Assembly (NCBI RefSeq): GCF_036384435.1
Contig: NZ_DASVMI010000161.1
Coordinates: 1-42,769, forward strand
Source: GSA-30 sp036384435
GTDB taxonomy: Bacteria > Pseudomonadota > Gammaproteobacteria > Xanthomonadales > Rhodanobacteraceae
DNA length: 42,769 nucleotides
Direction of reading: 5' to 3'
Part shown: positions 7,415 to 15,442 of the stretch, piece after piece
Layout of the letters: the number at the start of each line of letters is the position of its first letter
Numbering within the stretch: position 1 is the stretch's first letter
Position numbers and translations under genes: made by a program
Notes under the pieces: model-generated
What the model saw: the letters and a program-made list of their open reading frames with translations, nothing else
Database searches by the model: none
Told to the model about the DNA's origin: nothing

Positions 7415-8695
7415 ATGCGCATTGCGGTCATCGGTTCGGGCATTGCCGGCCTGGCCAGCGCGCGGGGCTTGAGCAGCCACCACGACGTCACGCTCTACGA
7501 AGCCAATGATTACCTTGGCGGCCATACCCACACGCATGAAGTCCAGCAGGATGGCAGGTCATTCCGTGTCGACACGGGCTTCATTGTGCATAACCCGGCA
7601 CACTATCCGCTGTTTACCCGCATGCTCGACCAGCTTGGCGTAGCCTCGCAGCCGACCACGATGAGTTTTTCCGTGCAGAGCGCGCGCAGTGGGCTGGAAT
7701 ACAACGCCACCTCGCTCGACACCTTGTTCTGCCAGCGACGCCGGCTGTTGTCGCCACGATTCCTGGGCATGGTGCGCGATTTGCTGCGTTTTTATCGTCA
7801 GGCGCCAGCATTGCTCGACCACGATGGCCCCGGCCCCAGCCTGGGCGACTACTTGGGCGAGCACCGCTACGGGGAAGCGTTTCGCGACGAACACCTGGTG
7901 CCGATGGCCTCGGCGCTATGGTCATCGCCACCGGGCCAGATTCTCGCGTTTCCCGCGCGTTATCTGGTGCAGTTCATGGCCAATCACCAGATGTTACAGG
8001 TGTCCGGCCGCCCCGCATGGCGCGTCGTTGCCGGCGGGTCATCCAGCTACGTCACCGCGATGCGCGAACGCTGGAATGTGCGCGAGCGACTTTCCACAGC
8101 GGTACGGTCGGTACGACGTACTCATAACGGTGCGCTGGTCACTACCGCCTTCGCGACCGAACACTATGACCATGTGGTCATGGCCTGCCATAGCGACCAG
8201 GCTCTGTCATTGCTTGCCGACGCGGACGAACGCGAGCACGCGATCCTGGGCGCCATCGGCTACCAGGCCAACGACACTGTGCTGCATACCGACGCCTCGC
8301 TTCTACCGCGCCAGCGCAAGGCGTGGGCTGCCTGGAACGCCTATCTGCCGTCCGATGCCGGCGCGCCGTGCACGGTCAGTTACTGCATGAATCTACTTCA
8401 AGGCTTCTCGTCTCCCGAACCATTCGTGGTAACGCTTAACCGGACTTGCGCCATTGATCCGGCACGTATTCTGCGGCGCATGCGTTACCACCATCCCGTC
8501 TATACCGCTGCCTCCGTCGCCGCCCAGGCACGCAAGGCCGATATCCAGGGGCAACGCCACACCTGGTTTGCAGGTGCGTATTGGGGTTGGGGTTTCCATG
8601 AAGACGGCATGCGCAGCGCTGACGAAATAGTCCGTCGGCTCAATGCCCCCATGGAAATGACCACCCGGCATCCGCAGTCGGAGACCATGGCATGA
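7415..8695 (+). CDS. FAD-dependent amine-oxidase-like protein (COG2907 type)
   Basis: 426 residues. Begins with a Rossmann FAD-binding motif GSGIAG (7-12) and 'VTLYEANDYLGGHTHTHEV', followed by 'RVDTGFIVHN', the hallmark of NAD/FAD-binding proteins that sit beside CFA synthases. The start at ATG 7415 leaves 2 bases after the desaturase stop; the longer frame from 7220 only re-reads the desaturase gene. Relatives in Rhodobacter-type clusters take part in desaturation of methylated fatty acids to make dienes and furans (from memory, the Ufa pathway). A flavin-dependent oxidation of the methylated acyl chain is the best guess here. The stop overlaps the DUF1365 start as ATGA. Confidence 0.88.
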   Translation: MRIAVIGSGIAGLASARGLSSHHDVTLYEANDYLGGHTHTHEVQQDGRSFRVDTGFIVHNPAHYPLFTRMLDQLGVASQPTTMSFSVQSARSGLEYNATSLDTLFCQRRRLLSPRFLGMVRDLLRFYRQAPALLDHDGPGPSLGDYLGEHRYGEAFRDEHLVPMASALWSSPPGQILAFPARYLVQFMANHQMLQVSGRPAWRVVAGGSSSYVTAMRERWNVRERLSTAVRSVRRTHNGALVTTAFATEHYDHVVMACHSDQALSLLADADEREHAILGAIGYQANDTVLHTDASLLPRQRKAWAAWNAYLPSDAGAPCTVSYCMNLLQGFSSPEPFVVTLNRTCAIDPARILRRMRYHHPVYTAASVAAQARKADIQGQRHTWFAGAYWGWGFHEDGMRSADEIVRRLNAPMEMTTRHPQSETMA

Positions 8696-9495
8696 ATTCC
8701 AACCGAGCCAGCGCGATCTATGAAGGCATGGTGATACATCGCCGGCATGTTCCGCATGCACATGCTTTCTCCTATCGCATCGCGCAGCTCTACCTGGACC
8801 TGGACGAACTCGATGACGTATTCACCGATCGTTGGCTCTGGTCGGTCAATCGCCGCAATCTCGCGCAATGGCGGCGAGCCGACTATATGGCACCCACCGA
8901 ACGTCCCCTCGCCACCGTCGTAAGGGACCGCGCCGAAACCGCGCTGGGGCACCGCCCAAGCGGCCCAATTCGCATGCTCACGCATTTGCGCTATGCAGGA
9001 TTCGTGTTCAATCCGGTGACGTTCTACTACTGCTATCGCGAGGATGGCCGCACCCTGGACGCCATCGTGGCCGAAATCACCAATACGCCCTGGCGTGAGC
9101 GACATGCCTATGTGTTGCCCGCAAGCACCGCACAACAGCACGGCCGCGCCTTGCACTGGCACATGGCCAAGCGTTTTCATGTCTCGCCCTTCATGGGCAT
9201 GGAGCATGACTATGACTGGCGCTTCACGCCGCCCGGCGATGATCTGCGCGTGCACATGAAAGTGCGCAGCGGCGAACAGGTCGCATTTGACGCCACCCTG
9301 GCGCTGGAACGCCATGAACTGAGCTCGGCATCGCTGGCTCGTGTGCTCTGGCGTTATCCGTTGATGACCGCCCAGGTTATCGGCGCCATCCATTGGCAGG
9401 CGCTGCGCCTGTGGCTCAAGCGCAACCCCGTGCATGACCATCCTGACCTGGCCGCGCGGGCACCCCATTCTTCTTCGTTGCGAGATCACTCATGA
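8692..9495 (+). CDS. DUF1365 family protein
   Basis: 267 residues beginning inside the previous stop (ATGA). Family hallmarks are 'IYEGMVIHRRHVPHAHAFSYRIAQLYLDLDEL' near the start and 'HLRYAGFVFNPVTFYYCY' at about 100-117, with a later 'VSPFMGMEHDYDWRF'. DUF1365 (COG3496) genes almost always lie between the FAD protein and the CFA methyltransferase in proteobacteria, and they share control with it. No reaction has been assigned that I can state with certainty. The conserved His, Trp and Arg residues are compatible with an acyl-chain-binding role. Its tight placement implies a step, or a partner, in unusual fatty acid synthesis. Confidence 0.92.
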   Translation: MNSNRASAIYEGMVIHRRHVPHAHAFSYRIAQLYLDLDELDDVFTDRWLWSVNRRNLAQWRRADYMAPTERPLATVVRDRAETALGHRPSGPIRMLTHLRYAGFVFNPVTFYYCYREDGRTLDAIVAEITNTPWRERHAYVLPASTAQQHGRALHWHMAKRFHVSPFMGMEHDYDWRFTPPGDDLRVHMKVRSGEQVAFDATLALERHELSSASLARVLWRYPLMTAQVIGAIHWQALRLWLKRNPVHDHPDLAARAPHSSSLRDHS

Positions 9496-10769
9496 ACGAA
9501 CTGGCCAAGCACGCCTCGCTGCCGTCGGCACATCCCCACATCAGCAAGCTTGATGGTTTCCTGCGTCGTCAGCTCGTTGCTCAGATGTCGGCGCTACGCC
9601 ATGGCAAGCTGATTCTGCATGACGCGCTGGGCACTGTGGAGACCGGCACGCCTTCGCAGGCATTGGGCGATCCACTGGTAACCCTGCACATCCGGGACAT
9701 GCGGTTCTATCGTGCAGTGGCAGCCAACGGCAGCGTGGGTGCTGGCGAGGCTTACGGAGACGGGTATTGGTCATGCGACAACCTGGTTGAGCTCATCCGG
9801 CTACTGGTACGTAACCGGGATTTGCTCGATAGCATGGAAACCGGCCTGGCCCGACTCGGCGGCTGGGCCATGCGCGCGTGGCATGTATGGCGTCGCAATA
9901 CGCGCCAGGGCAGTCGCCGCAACATCGCCGCGCACTATGACCTGGGCAACGATTTCTTCCGGCTTTTCCTGTCCGATGACCTGATGTATTCGTCCGCGCT
10001 ATGGCATAACGGCGATACGCTCGAACAAGCGTCGCAGCGCAAGCTTGATGCCATCTGCCACAAGCTCGACCTGCGCCCCGGCATTCGCTTGGTGGAAATC
10101 GGCACAGGCTGGGGCGGTTTGGCCATACACGCGGCATCGCGGTTTGGCTGTGATGTCACCACGACGACCCTTTCCGTGGAGCAGCATGCCTTGGCTGTGC
10201 AGCGTGTGCGCGAGGCAGGACTTGAGCACCGCGTGACCGTGTTGCTCAAGGACTATCGCGACTTGGAGGGTCGCTATGACCGCCTCGTGTCGATCGAGAT
10301 GATCGAGGCCATTGGCGCCGCTTACATGGAGACATATTTCGCCAAGCTCACCAATCTGTTGACACCTGATGGCTTAGCCCTCGTGCAGGCGATCACGATC
10401 GAAGACCACCGCTATCAGCAGGCGCTGCGTTCAGTCGACTTCATCAAGCGGCATATTTTCCCCGGCAGCTTCATTCCCTCTGTCCAGGCCATGCTGTCGG
10501 CCAAGACACGCGCCAGCGACCTGGCACTGGTACACATGGAAGACTTCGGCCTGTCCTATGCGCGCACGTTGCAGGCATGGCGGGAACGCTTCCTGGCGCA
10601 GTTGACCCAGGTCAGGTCCCAGGGATTCGACGAACGTTTCATCCGCTTGTGGGAGTTTTACCTGGCCTACTGCGAAGGCGGATTCCGCGAGCGATCGATC
10701 GGCGTGTGCCATCTGTTGCTGGCGCGCCCGCAGGCGCGCCCGGTCGAAGGACACTGGTCATCCGTATGA
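9492..10769 (+). CDS. CFA-synthase-type SAM methyltransferase, copy 1
   Basis: 425 residues, slightly longer than E. coli Cfa (382). An N-terminal lipid-binding segment (about 1-120, with 'GEAYGDGYW' typical of CFA enzymes) precedes the methyltransferase core. 'AHYDLGNDFFRLFLSDDLMYSSALW' lies at 147-171, the SAM site VEIGTGWGGL at 201-210, and 'SIEMIEAIG' and 'FIKRHIFPGSFIPS' follow. It transfers a methyl from S-adenosylmethionine to a cis double bond of a membrane phospholipid chain, giving a cyclopropane or a methyl branch. ATGA overlaps mark both ends of the gene. A second, shorter relative closes the operon. Confidence 0.94.
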   Translation: MNELAKHASLPSAHPHISKLDGFLRRQLVAQMSALRHGKLILHDALGTVETGTPSQALGDPLVTLHIRDMRFYRAVAANGSVGAGEAYGDGYWSCDNLVELIRLLVRNRDLLDSMETGLARLGGWAMRAWHVWRRNTRQGSRRNIAAHYDLGNDFFRLFLSDDLMYSSALWHNGDTLEQASQRKLDAICHKLDLRPGIRLVEIGTGWGGLAIHAASRFGCDVTTTTLSVEQHALAVQRVREAGLEHRVTVLLKDYRDLEGRYDRLVSIEMIEAIGAAYMETYFAKLTNLLTPDGLALVQAITIEDHRYQQALRSVDFIKRHIFPGSFIPSVQAMLSAKTRASDLALVHMEDFGLSYARTLQAWRERFLAQLTQVRSQGFDERFIRLWEFYLAYCEGGFRERSIGVCHLLLARPQARPVEGHWSSV

Positions 10770-11311
10770 AGACCTGGGGTAACTTCGTCGGCTATCAGCT
10801 CAGTTGGTTCGTGGCCGTCGCGGCGGCCGGTCGCGGTCTGGCGTGGCCCGGCATTGCGGCGACGGCGCTGTTTGTGCTTTGGCAACTGGCTGTTTCGCCA
10901 TATCGCGCGGCCGACCTGAAGCTGGTCGTGTTGGCCATGATATCGGGCATGGTCATCGATGGCTTGGGGTCAGCCTATCGATGGCTCGGCTATGGCGCAC
11001 CCTCTCCCGCGCTACCGCCCGGCGGGGCGCCTATGTGGATACTGGGTCTGTGGTCGGCCTTGGCGATGACACTTGGGCAAACCCTGCGATATCTCCGTGG
11101 CAAGCCTGTCATCGCCATGCTGCTCGGCGCTGTAGGCGCACCTCTGGCTTATTTGAGCGCATCACGCGGGTGGCACGCGGTCGAATTTCCCTCACCCGCA
11201 TGGCATGGCTTGGCTTGGCTGGCCCTGGGATGGTCGATCGCGATGCCATGCCTCGTGCTCGCGGCGGCACGCTGGCAGCGCGTTTCGTCCATCGCCCAGT
11301 CCGCGTCATGA
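10766..11311 (+). CDS. DUF2878 membrane protein
   Basis: 181 residues, mostly hydrophobic, with about five or six membrane spans. It opens 'MKTWGNFVGYQLSWFVAVAAAGRGLAWPGI', the DUF2878 start pattern (N-x-x-x-F-Q/Y-x-x-W-F), and contains 'MWILGLWSALAMTLGQTLRYL', another family signature. The start is the ATGA shared with the CFA gene; longer frames only re-read that gene in a different phase. The family has no known activity. It is nearly always found in this gene context, which suggests a membrane partner for modified-lipid synthesis or transport. Confidence 0.88.
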   Translation: MKTWGNFVGYQLSWFVAVAAAGRGLAWPGIAATALFVLWQLAVSPYRAADLKLVVLAMISGMVIDGLGSAYRWLGYGAPSPALPPGGAPMWILGLWSALAMTLGQTLRYLRGKPVIAMLLGAVGAPLAYLSASRGWHAVEFPSPAWHGLAWLALGWSIAMPCLVLAAARWQRVSSIAQSAS

Positions 11312-12105
11312 ACATGCTTATTTGCCTGGGCTTGGTCTGGCTGGTGATGATCCTGGTGATGTGCGCCGGGTGGGCATGGCAGCGCAAGCGCCATAACGCC
11401 GGCATCGTGGACGTGCTTTGGTCGGCTGGCATCGGCTTGGCCGCCATCGTATTGGGCTGGCAAGGACACGGCTCGACGTTGGCTCGCACCACGGTGGCCA
11501 TCGCAGGCAGCTTGTGGTCCACGCGACTGGCATGGCATCTGTGGCGTCGTGTTCGTAACGAATCGGAGGATGGCCGCTACCGTTACCTGCGCGAACACTG
11601 GGGTGGCCACCAGGGCTGGTTCTTCGCGTTCTTCCAGGGGCAGGCGCTGCTCGTGCCGTTCTTCGCCTTGCCCTTTGCGGCGGCAGCCAGCCAGCCTGGG
11701 CCGGATATATCCCTGGCCTGGGTTCTGGCCATAGCGACGTGGATCGCAAGCGTCGTCGGCGAAAGTCTGGCCGACCGACAACTCGCGCGCTTCCGCCAGC
11801 AATCGGTCAATCGAGGCAGGACCTGCCGTGACGGCCTGTGGCGCTACTCGCGTCATCCCAACTATTTCTTCGAATGGCTGCATTGGTTTACCTACGTCGC
11901 CCTGGCCTGGGGAGCGCCCTTGGGCTGGCTGGCCTGGACTGGCCCGGTGCTGATGTTCGTATTCCTGCGCTGGATCAGCGGCATTCCTTTTACCGAGGCC
12001 CAGGCGCTGCGTCATCGCGGCGACGACTACCGGCAATACCAGCAGACCACGTCGATGCTCATCCCGTGGTTTCCAAAGACACCGCGCACGAGGATCCCTT
12101 CATGA
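11308..12105 (+). CDS. DUF1295 membrane protein (steroid-5-alpha-reductase-like)
   Basis: 265 residues with about six spans, starting at ATGA inside DUF2878. The C-terminal half carries 'DRQLARFRQQSVNRGRTCRDGLWRYSRHPNYFFEWLHWFTYVAL', the signature of DUF1295 (COG3752), which belongs with the steroid 5-alpha-reductase and isoprenylcysteine methyltransferase membrane fold. 'RYSRHPNYF' is the conserved cofactor-binding segment. A reductase or transferase acting on an acyl chain in the membrane is likely from family logic, though unproven. The gene ends in an ATGA overlap with the second CFA-type enzyme. Confidence 0.9.
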   Translation: MNMLICLGLVWLVMILVMCAGWAWQRKRHNAGIVDVLWSAGIGLAAIVLGWQGHGSTLARTTVAIAGSLWSTRLAWHLWRRVRNESEDGRYRYLREHWGGHQGWFFAFFQGQALLVPFFALPFAAAASQPGPDISLAWVLAIATWIASVVGESLADRQLARFRQQSVNRGRTCRDGLWRYSRHPNYFFEWLHWFTYVALAWGAPLGWLAWTGPVLMFVFLRWISGIPFTEAQALRHRGDDYRQYQQTTSMLIPWFPKTPRTRIPS

Positions 12106-13187
12106 ATCGAGCAGTTGCCGCGCCCAACCCGACCAACCATACCCACCCTGCCCCAGGCTTGCTTGGCCTGGCCGAACGCGGTGTATTGCCGGATCCACTG
12201 CTGCGCGCCGGCATTCGTCGCTTGTGCGCCAGACGACTGGAAGAAGAAACCCGCGGTGGCCTGGCGATGCAGGCCGAACGCTATCGCACACTGATCGCAA
12301 GCTTGCGACATAGCCCCGTGGCCATTCATACCGACGCCGCCAACGCGCAACATTACGAGCTGCCCGCGTCATTCTTCAAGTTATGCCTGGGACGGCATTT
12401 GAAATACTCCGGCTGCCTGTATCCAACCGGCCACGAAACCCTGGATGAGGCCGAAGAAGCGATGCTTATGCTGTACGCCGAGCGTGCGCAATTGAGCGAT
12501 GGGCAGGACATCCTGGAGCTTGGTTGTGGCTGGGGCTCGCTGACGCTGTGGATGGCCCGGCATTTCCCCCATTCCCGCATCACCGCCGTCTCCAACTCGC
12601 ATTCGCAGCGAGCGCATATCGAACACGCCTGCACCGAGGCTGGCCTGCGCAACGTGCGCGTCTTGACGCGCGATGTGAATACCCTGGCACTCGATGCCGA
12701 AAGCTTCGATCGCTGCGTATCGATCGAGATGTTCGAGCACATGCGCAACTACGAAACCCTGCTCGCCCGCATCGCCACCTGGCTAAGGCCGCAAGGCAAG
12801 CTCTTCGTACACATCTTCGCGCACCAGACCTTGATGTATCCCTTTCAGACCGATGGCGAGGACGACTGGATGGGCCGTCATTTCTTCACCGGCGGCCTGA
12901 TGCCTTCGGTCGATACCCTGCTTTGGTTCCAGCGTGACCTGGCACTCGAGGATCGCTGGAAAGTCGACGGCACGCATTACCAGCGCACGGCCAATCATTG
13001 GCTCGCCAACCAGGATCATCATCGTCAACCGATCATGGCGATATTGGAACAGGCCTATGGCGCGATGCAAGCACCGCTATGGTTCCAGCGCTGGCGGATG
13101 TTCTGGATGGCCTGCGCGGAATTATTCGGCTACGACCAGGGCCAGCAGTGGCTTGTGGCTCATTATCTTTTTTCTCGTGCTGATTGA
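12102..13187 (+). CDS. CFA-synthase-type SAM methyltransferase, copy 2 (short form)
   Basis: 361 residues. It lacks most of the N-terminal lipid-binding segment of copy 1 and begins with a His/Pro-rich stretch. Core motifs are 'AQHYELPASFFKLCLG' (82-97), the SAM site LELGCGWGSL (138-147), 'VSIEMFEHMRNYETLL' and 'HIFAHQTLMYPFQTD'. The last two features (His-Ile-Phe, then 'DDWMGRHFFTGGLMPS') differ from true Cfa and fit the subgroup that includes methyl-branch-forming enzymes such as UfaM (recalled from family knowledge). Copy 1 and copy 2 probably act on different substrates or give different products. It is last in the ATGA-coupled run; the lipocalin gene follows after 160 bases. Confidence 0.9.
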   Translation: MNRAVAAPNPTNHTHPAPGLLGLAERGVLPDPLLRAGIRRLCARRLEEETRGGLAMQAERYRTLIASLRHSPVAIHTDAANAQHYELPASFFKLCLGRHLKYSGCLYPTGHETLDEAEEAMLMLYAERAQLSDGQDILELGCGWGSLTLWMARHFPHSRITAVSNSHSQRAHIEHACTEAGLRNVRVLTRDVNTLALDAESFDRCVSIEMFEHMRNYETLLARIATWLRPQGKLFVHIFAHQTLMYPFQTDGEDDWMGRHFFTGGLMPSVDTLLWFQRDLALEDRWKVDGTHYQRTANHWLANQDHHRQPIMAILEQAYGAMQAPLWFQRWRMFWMACAELFGYDQGQQWLVAHYLFSRAD

Positions 13188-13347
13188 TAGCCGAAGGATA
13201 AGCGGTGCCTAGCCAGGGTGCGATTGCGCGCAATGTCCTTGACCCGGCGCATCCCGAAGTGCAGCCGCGCCATGCCGGCTTGAGCAGTGCAAACATGTGT
13301 CGTCACCGCGCATCCTCTCTCCTTGAAACACATAAAGGCATCTGACC

Positions 13348-13899
13348 ATGCGACCACCTTTCATCCGAAACGCACACGGCTTGATGCTGGCTGCAGCCTT
13401 GCTGGGCGGCTGTGCCGCGGACAAGCCTGTGACGCACGTGCCTCACGTGGACGTTGCCCGTTACATGGGCGACTGGTACGTGATCGCGAGCATTCCATCT
13501 TTTCCCGAACGACACGCGTTCAACGCGATCGAATCCTATCGTCAAGACAGCGATGGCCGCATCGAGACGACGTTCCGCTATCGCAGCGGCAGTTTCGATG
13601 CGCCCGTGAAAACCATGCACCCGGTTGGCAAAGTGCGACCCGGAAGCGGTAACGCGATCTGGGGCATGCAGTTCATCTGGCCCATCCAGGCCGAGTACGT
13701 GATTGCTTATCTCGACGACAGCTACAGCACCGTCATCGTGGCGCGCAGCAAGCGTGACTACGTATGGATCATGGCGCGCACGCCTTCGCTGCCGGAGGCA
13801 AGCTATACCGCCATGGTTCAACGCGTAGCTTCGCTTGGCTATGACGTAACCCGGTTACGCAAGGTACCCCAGCAATGGCCCGAGATCGGCCAACCATGA
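13348..13899 (+). CDS. blc: Bacterial lipocalin, outer-membrane lipoprotein (Blc-like)
   Basis: 183 residues, close to the 177 of E. coli Blc. A signal peptide ends at the lipobox LLGG-C22. The lipocalin signature G-x-W appears in 'VARYMGDWYVIASIP' (36-50), and strands then follow in order ('NAIESYRQDSDGRIETTFRYR', 'AEYVIAYLDDSYSTVIVARS', 'YVWIMARTP'). AAAGG precedes the ATG. Blc binds lysophospholipids and is anchored in the outer membrane. Lipocalin genes recur next to the FAD/DUF1365/CFA cluster in other proteobacteria, consistent with carrying or salvaging modified or damaged lipids. The 160-base gap before it probably has its own promoter. Confidence 0.9.
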   Translation: MRPPFIRNAHGLMLAAALLGGCAADKPVTHVPHVDVARYMGDWYVIASIPSFPERHAFNAIESYRQDSDGRIETTFRYRSGSFDAPVKTMHPVGKVRPGSGNAIWGMQFIWPIQAEYVIAYLDDSYSTVIVARSKRDYVWIMARTPSLPEASYTAMVQRVASLGYDVTRLRKVPQQWPEIGQP

Positions 13900-14002
13900 T
13901 GCACATGCCTGCACCTGCTTCATGCTATAGAACCGCCCAGGCGGCCCGCGGGAACCGCCAGGCACCCGACGTACCGCCATCAAGTCCAGGACCAGCTTAC
14001 CC

Positions 14003-14563
14003 ATGAGTGTGAGTTCCGATGCCACACCGGATCTGTTGAACCGGCTTTTGCAACAGACCGCGGCCGGCGATGAAAAAGCATTCGCGCAGCTGTATGAACG
14101 CAGTTCGTCGCGGCTTTTCGGCCTGTGCGTACGCATGCTGGTCGATCGACGCGAAGCGGAGGAGGTCTTGCAGGAAGCCTATGTCACCGCCTGGCAGCGA
14201 GCTTCGAGCTTTGACCCGCAACGATCCAGCGCCATGACCTGGTTGGTCACGCTGACTCGCAATAAGGCCATCGATCGCCTGCGCCAGCATGGCACCGCGC
14301 ATTTCGACGGCGACGCAGCACTCGATGGCATCATCGACGATACGCCCGGACCGTCCAGCCAGGCCGAGCAGAGCGAGCAATACGCCCGGCTCCAGCGGTG
14401 CCTGGAAGAACTGGAACCGCAACAACGTCGCTCCGTTCGCGAGGCGTTCTTTACTGGCTGCACCTACCACGAACTGGCCGAGCGTACCAAAGTACCCCTG
14501 GGTACGCTCAAGAGCTGGATTCGCCGTGGACTGCTGCAATTACGCGCGTGCCTTGGCTCATGA
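14003..14563 (+). CDS. ECF sigma factor (SigK-like, paired with RskA)
   Basis: 186 residues. Sigma region 2 runs from about 15 to 95, with 'AFAQLYERSSSRLFGLCVRML', 'AEEVLQEAYVTAWQRASSFDP' and 'AMTWLVTLTRNKAIDRLRQ'. Region 4 lies at about 130-180, with 'LEPQQRRSVREAFFTGCTYHELAERTKVPLGTLKSWIRRGLLQLR'. This recalls SigK/RpoE-like factors with RskA-type inhibitors. The stop overlaps the anti-sigma start as ATGA. It is 104 bases downstream of the lipocalin gene on the same strand. Control of the lipid cluster is likely by analogy with sigma-E/ChrR loci, but no promoter motif shared between the genes was established here. Confidence 0.95.
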   Translation: MSVSSDATPDLLNRLLQQTAAGDEKAFAQLYERSSSRLFGLCVRMLVDRREAEEVLQEAYVTAWQRASSFDPQRSSAMTWLVTLTRNKAIDRLRQHGTAHFDGDAALDGIIDDTPGPSSQAEQSEQYARLQRCLEELEPQQRRSVREAFFTGCTYHELAERTKVPLGTLKSWIRRGLLQLRACLGS

Positions 14564-15387
14564 ATACCATAGACGACAATGACCGCAACCACCTGCGCTA
14601 TGCCGAGTATGTCCTTGGCGTGCTCGATGCCGACGCGCGCGCAGCCGTGGCCCATGAAGTAGCCACGCTCGACGAGGCTGCCGTCGCTGTAGCGCGCTGG
14701 CAGCGCCACCTGGCTTCATTGGCCTACGAGGCACCTGCGCAGGAGCCGCCGGCCGAAATCTGGCAACGTATCAGCCAGTCACTGCGCCTGGAGCAGGCGC
14801 GCAGCAGGCCGCCCGTACTATCGACAACCCGGTGGTGGGATAACCTGCGGTTATGGCAGTGGATCGGTGCCGGCGCAATAGGCGTCGCCGCTGCCTGCCT
14901 GGTGGTGGTACTGCAACGCCCGACAACGCCGCCACAAGAGCAGGTGCATGGCATCAGCCTGATGGTGTCGAGCATTCACCAGGAAAACGGCGTCGCCGGC
15001 TGGACGGCCACGATGGATCTGCAACGCAAGCAGATTGTCGTGGTCCCTGCGACACCTTCGCCCGTGGCTGCCAACCGCAGCACCGAGTTGTGGTTAATAC
15101 CCCAGGGCGGCAAGCCGATCGCCGTCGGCGTGTTCCAGTTCGATGCGACCACGACCTTGCCGCTAAGCCCTGCCCTGCTCAGTCAATTAGGGCCCACGGC
15201 CGTACTCGCGGTATCGGTTGAGCCTTCCGGCGGCTCGCCCACGGGACAGCCCACCGGCCCCGTGATCGGCAAGGGCAACATCGCTGGCGCGCCCGAAGGC
15301 AAGGACGGGCAACCTGTCGCCCATGCCGTCGAACCAACAGGCAACCTTGATATGGGCGCCCTCGCAGGGAAACGCGACATCGGTTAA
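14560..15387 (+). CDS. RskA-type anti-sigma factor
   Basis: 275 residues, starting at ATGA in the sigma gene. The N-terminal domain (about 1-95, 'YAEYVLGVLDADARAAVAHEV' and 'WQRHLASLAYE') is the cytosolic sigma-binding part, rich in helices. One membrane span lies at about 103-122 (WQWIGAGAIGVAAACLVVVL). The periplasmic RskA domain has 'GISLMVSSIHQENGVAGWTATMDLQRKQIVVVP' and 'ELWLIPQGGKPIAVGVF'. It keeps its sigma factor inactive until a membrane or envelope signal releases it. No Zn-binding HxxxCxxC is seen, which separates it from ChrR. Confidence 0.9.
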   Translation: MNTIDDNDRNHLRYAEYVLGVLDADARAAVAHEVATLDEAAVAVARWQRHLASLAYEAPAQEPPAEIWQRISQSLRLEQARSRPPVLSTTRWWDNLRLWQWIGAGAIGVAAACLVVVLQRPTTPPQEQVHGISLMVSSIHQENGVAGWTATMDLQRKQIVVVPATPSPVAANRSTELWLIPQGGKPIAVGVFQFDATTTLPLSPALLSQLGPTAVLAVSVEPSGGSPTGQPTGPVIGKGNIAGAPEGKDGQPVAHAVEPTGNLDMGALAGKRDIG

Positions 15388-15412
15388 CCCCATTGACCCG
15401 TTTGCAGCGAAT

Positions 15413-15442
15413 ATGAGGTATCGCCTTCACGGAATACCTCAT
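15413..15442 (+). promoter_or_regulatory. Perfect inverted repeat covering the start codon of the second sigma gene
   Basis: ATGAGGTAT (15413-15421) and ATACCTCAT (15434-15442) are exact complements, 12 bases apart. The last two bases of the right arm are the A and T of the ATG at 15441. In RNA this would form a 9-bp stem that hides the start codon and leaves the GGA ribosome site in the loop; in DNA it could be a protein operator. Either would regulate the ECF gene. The pairing is seen, the function is inferred. Confidence 0.5.
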
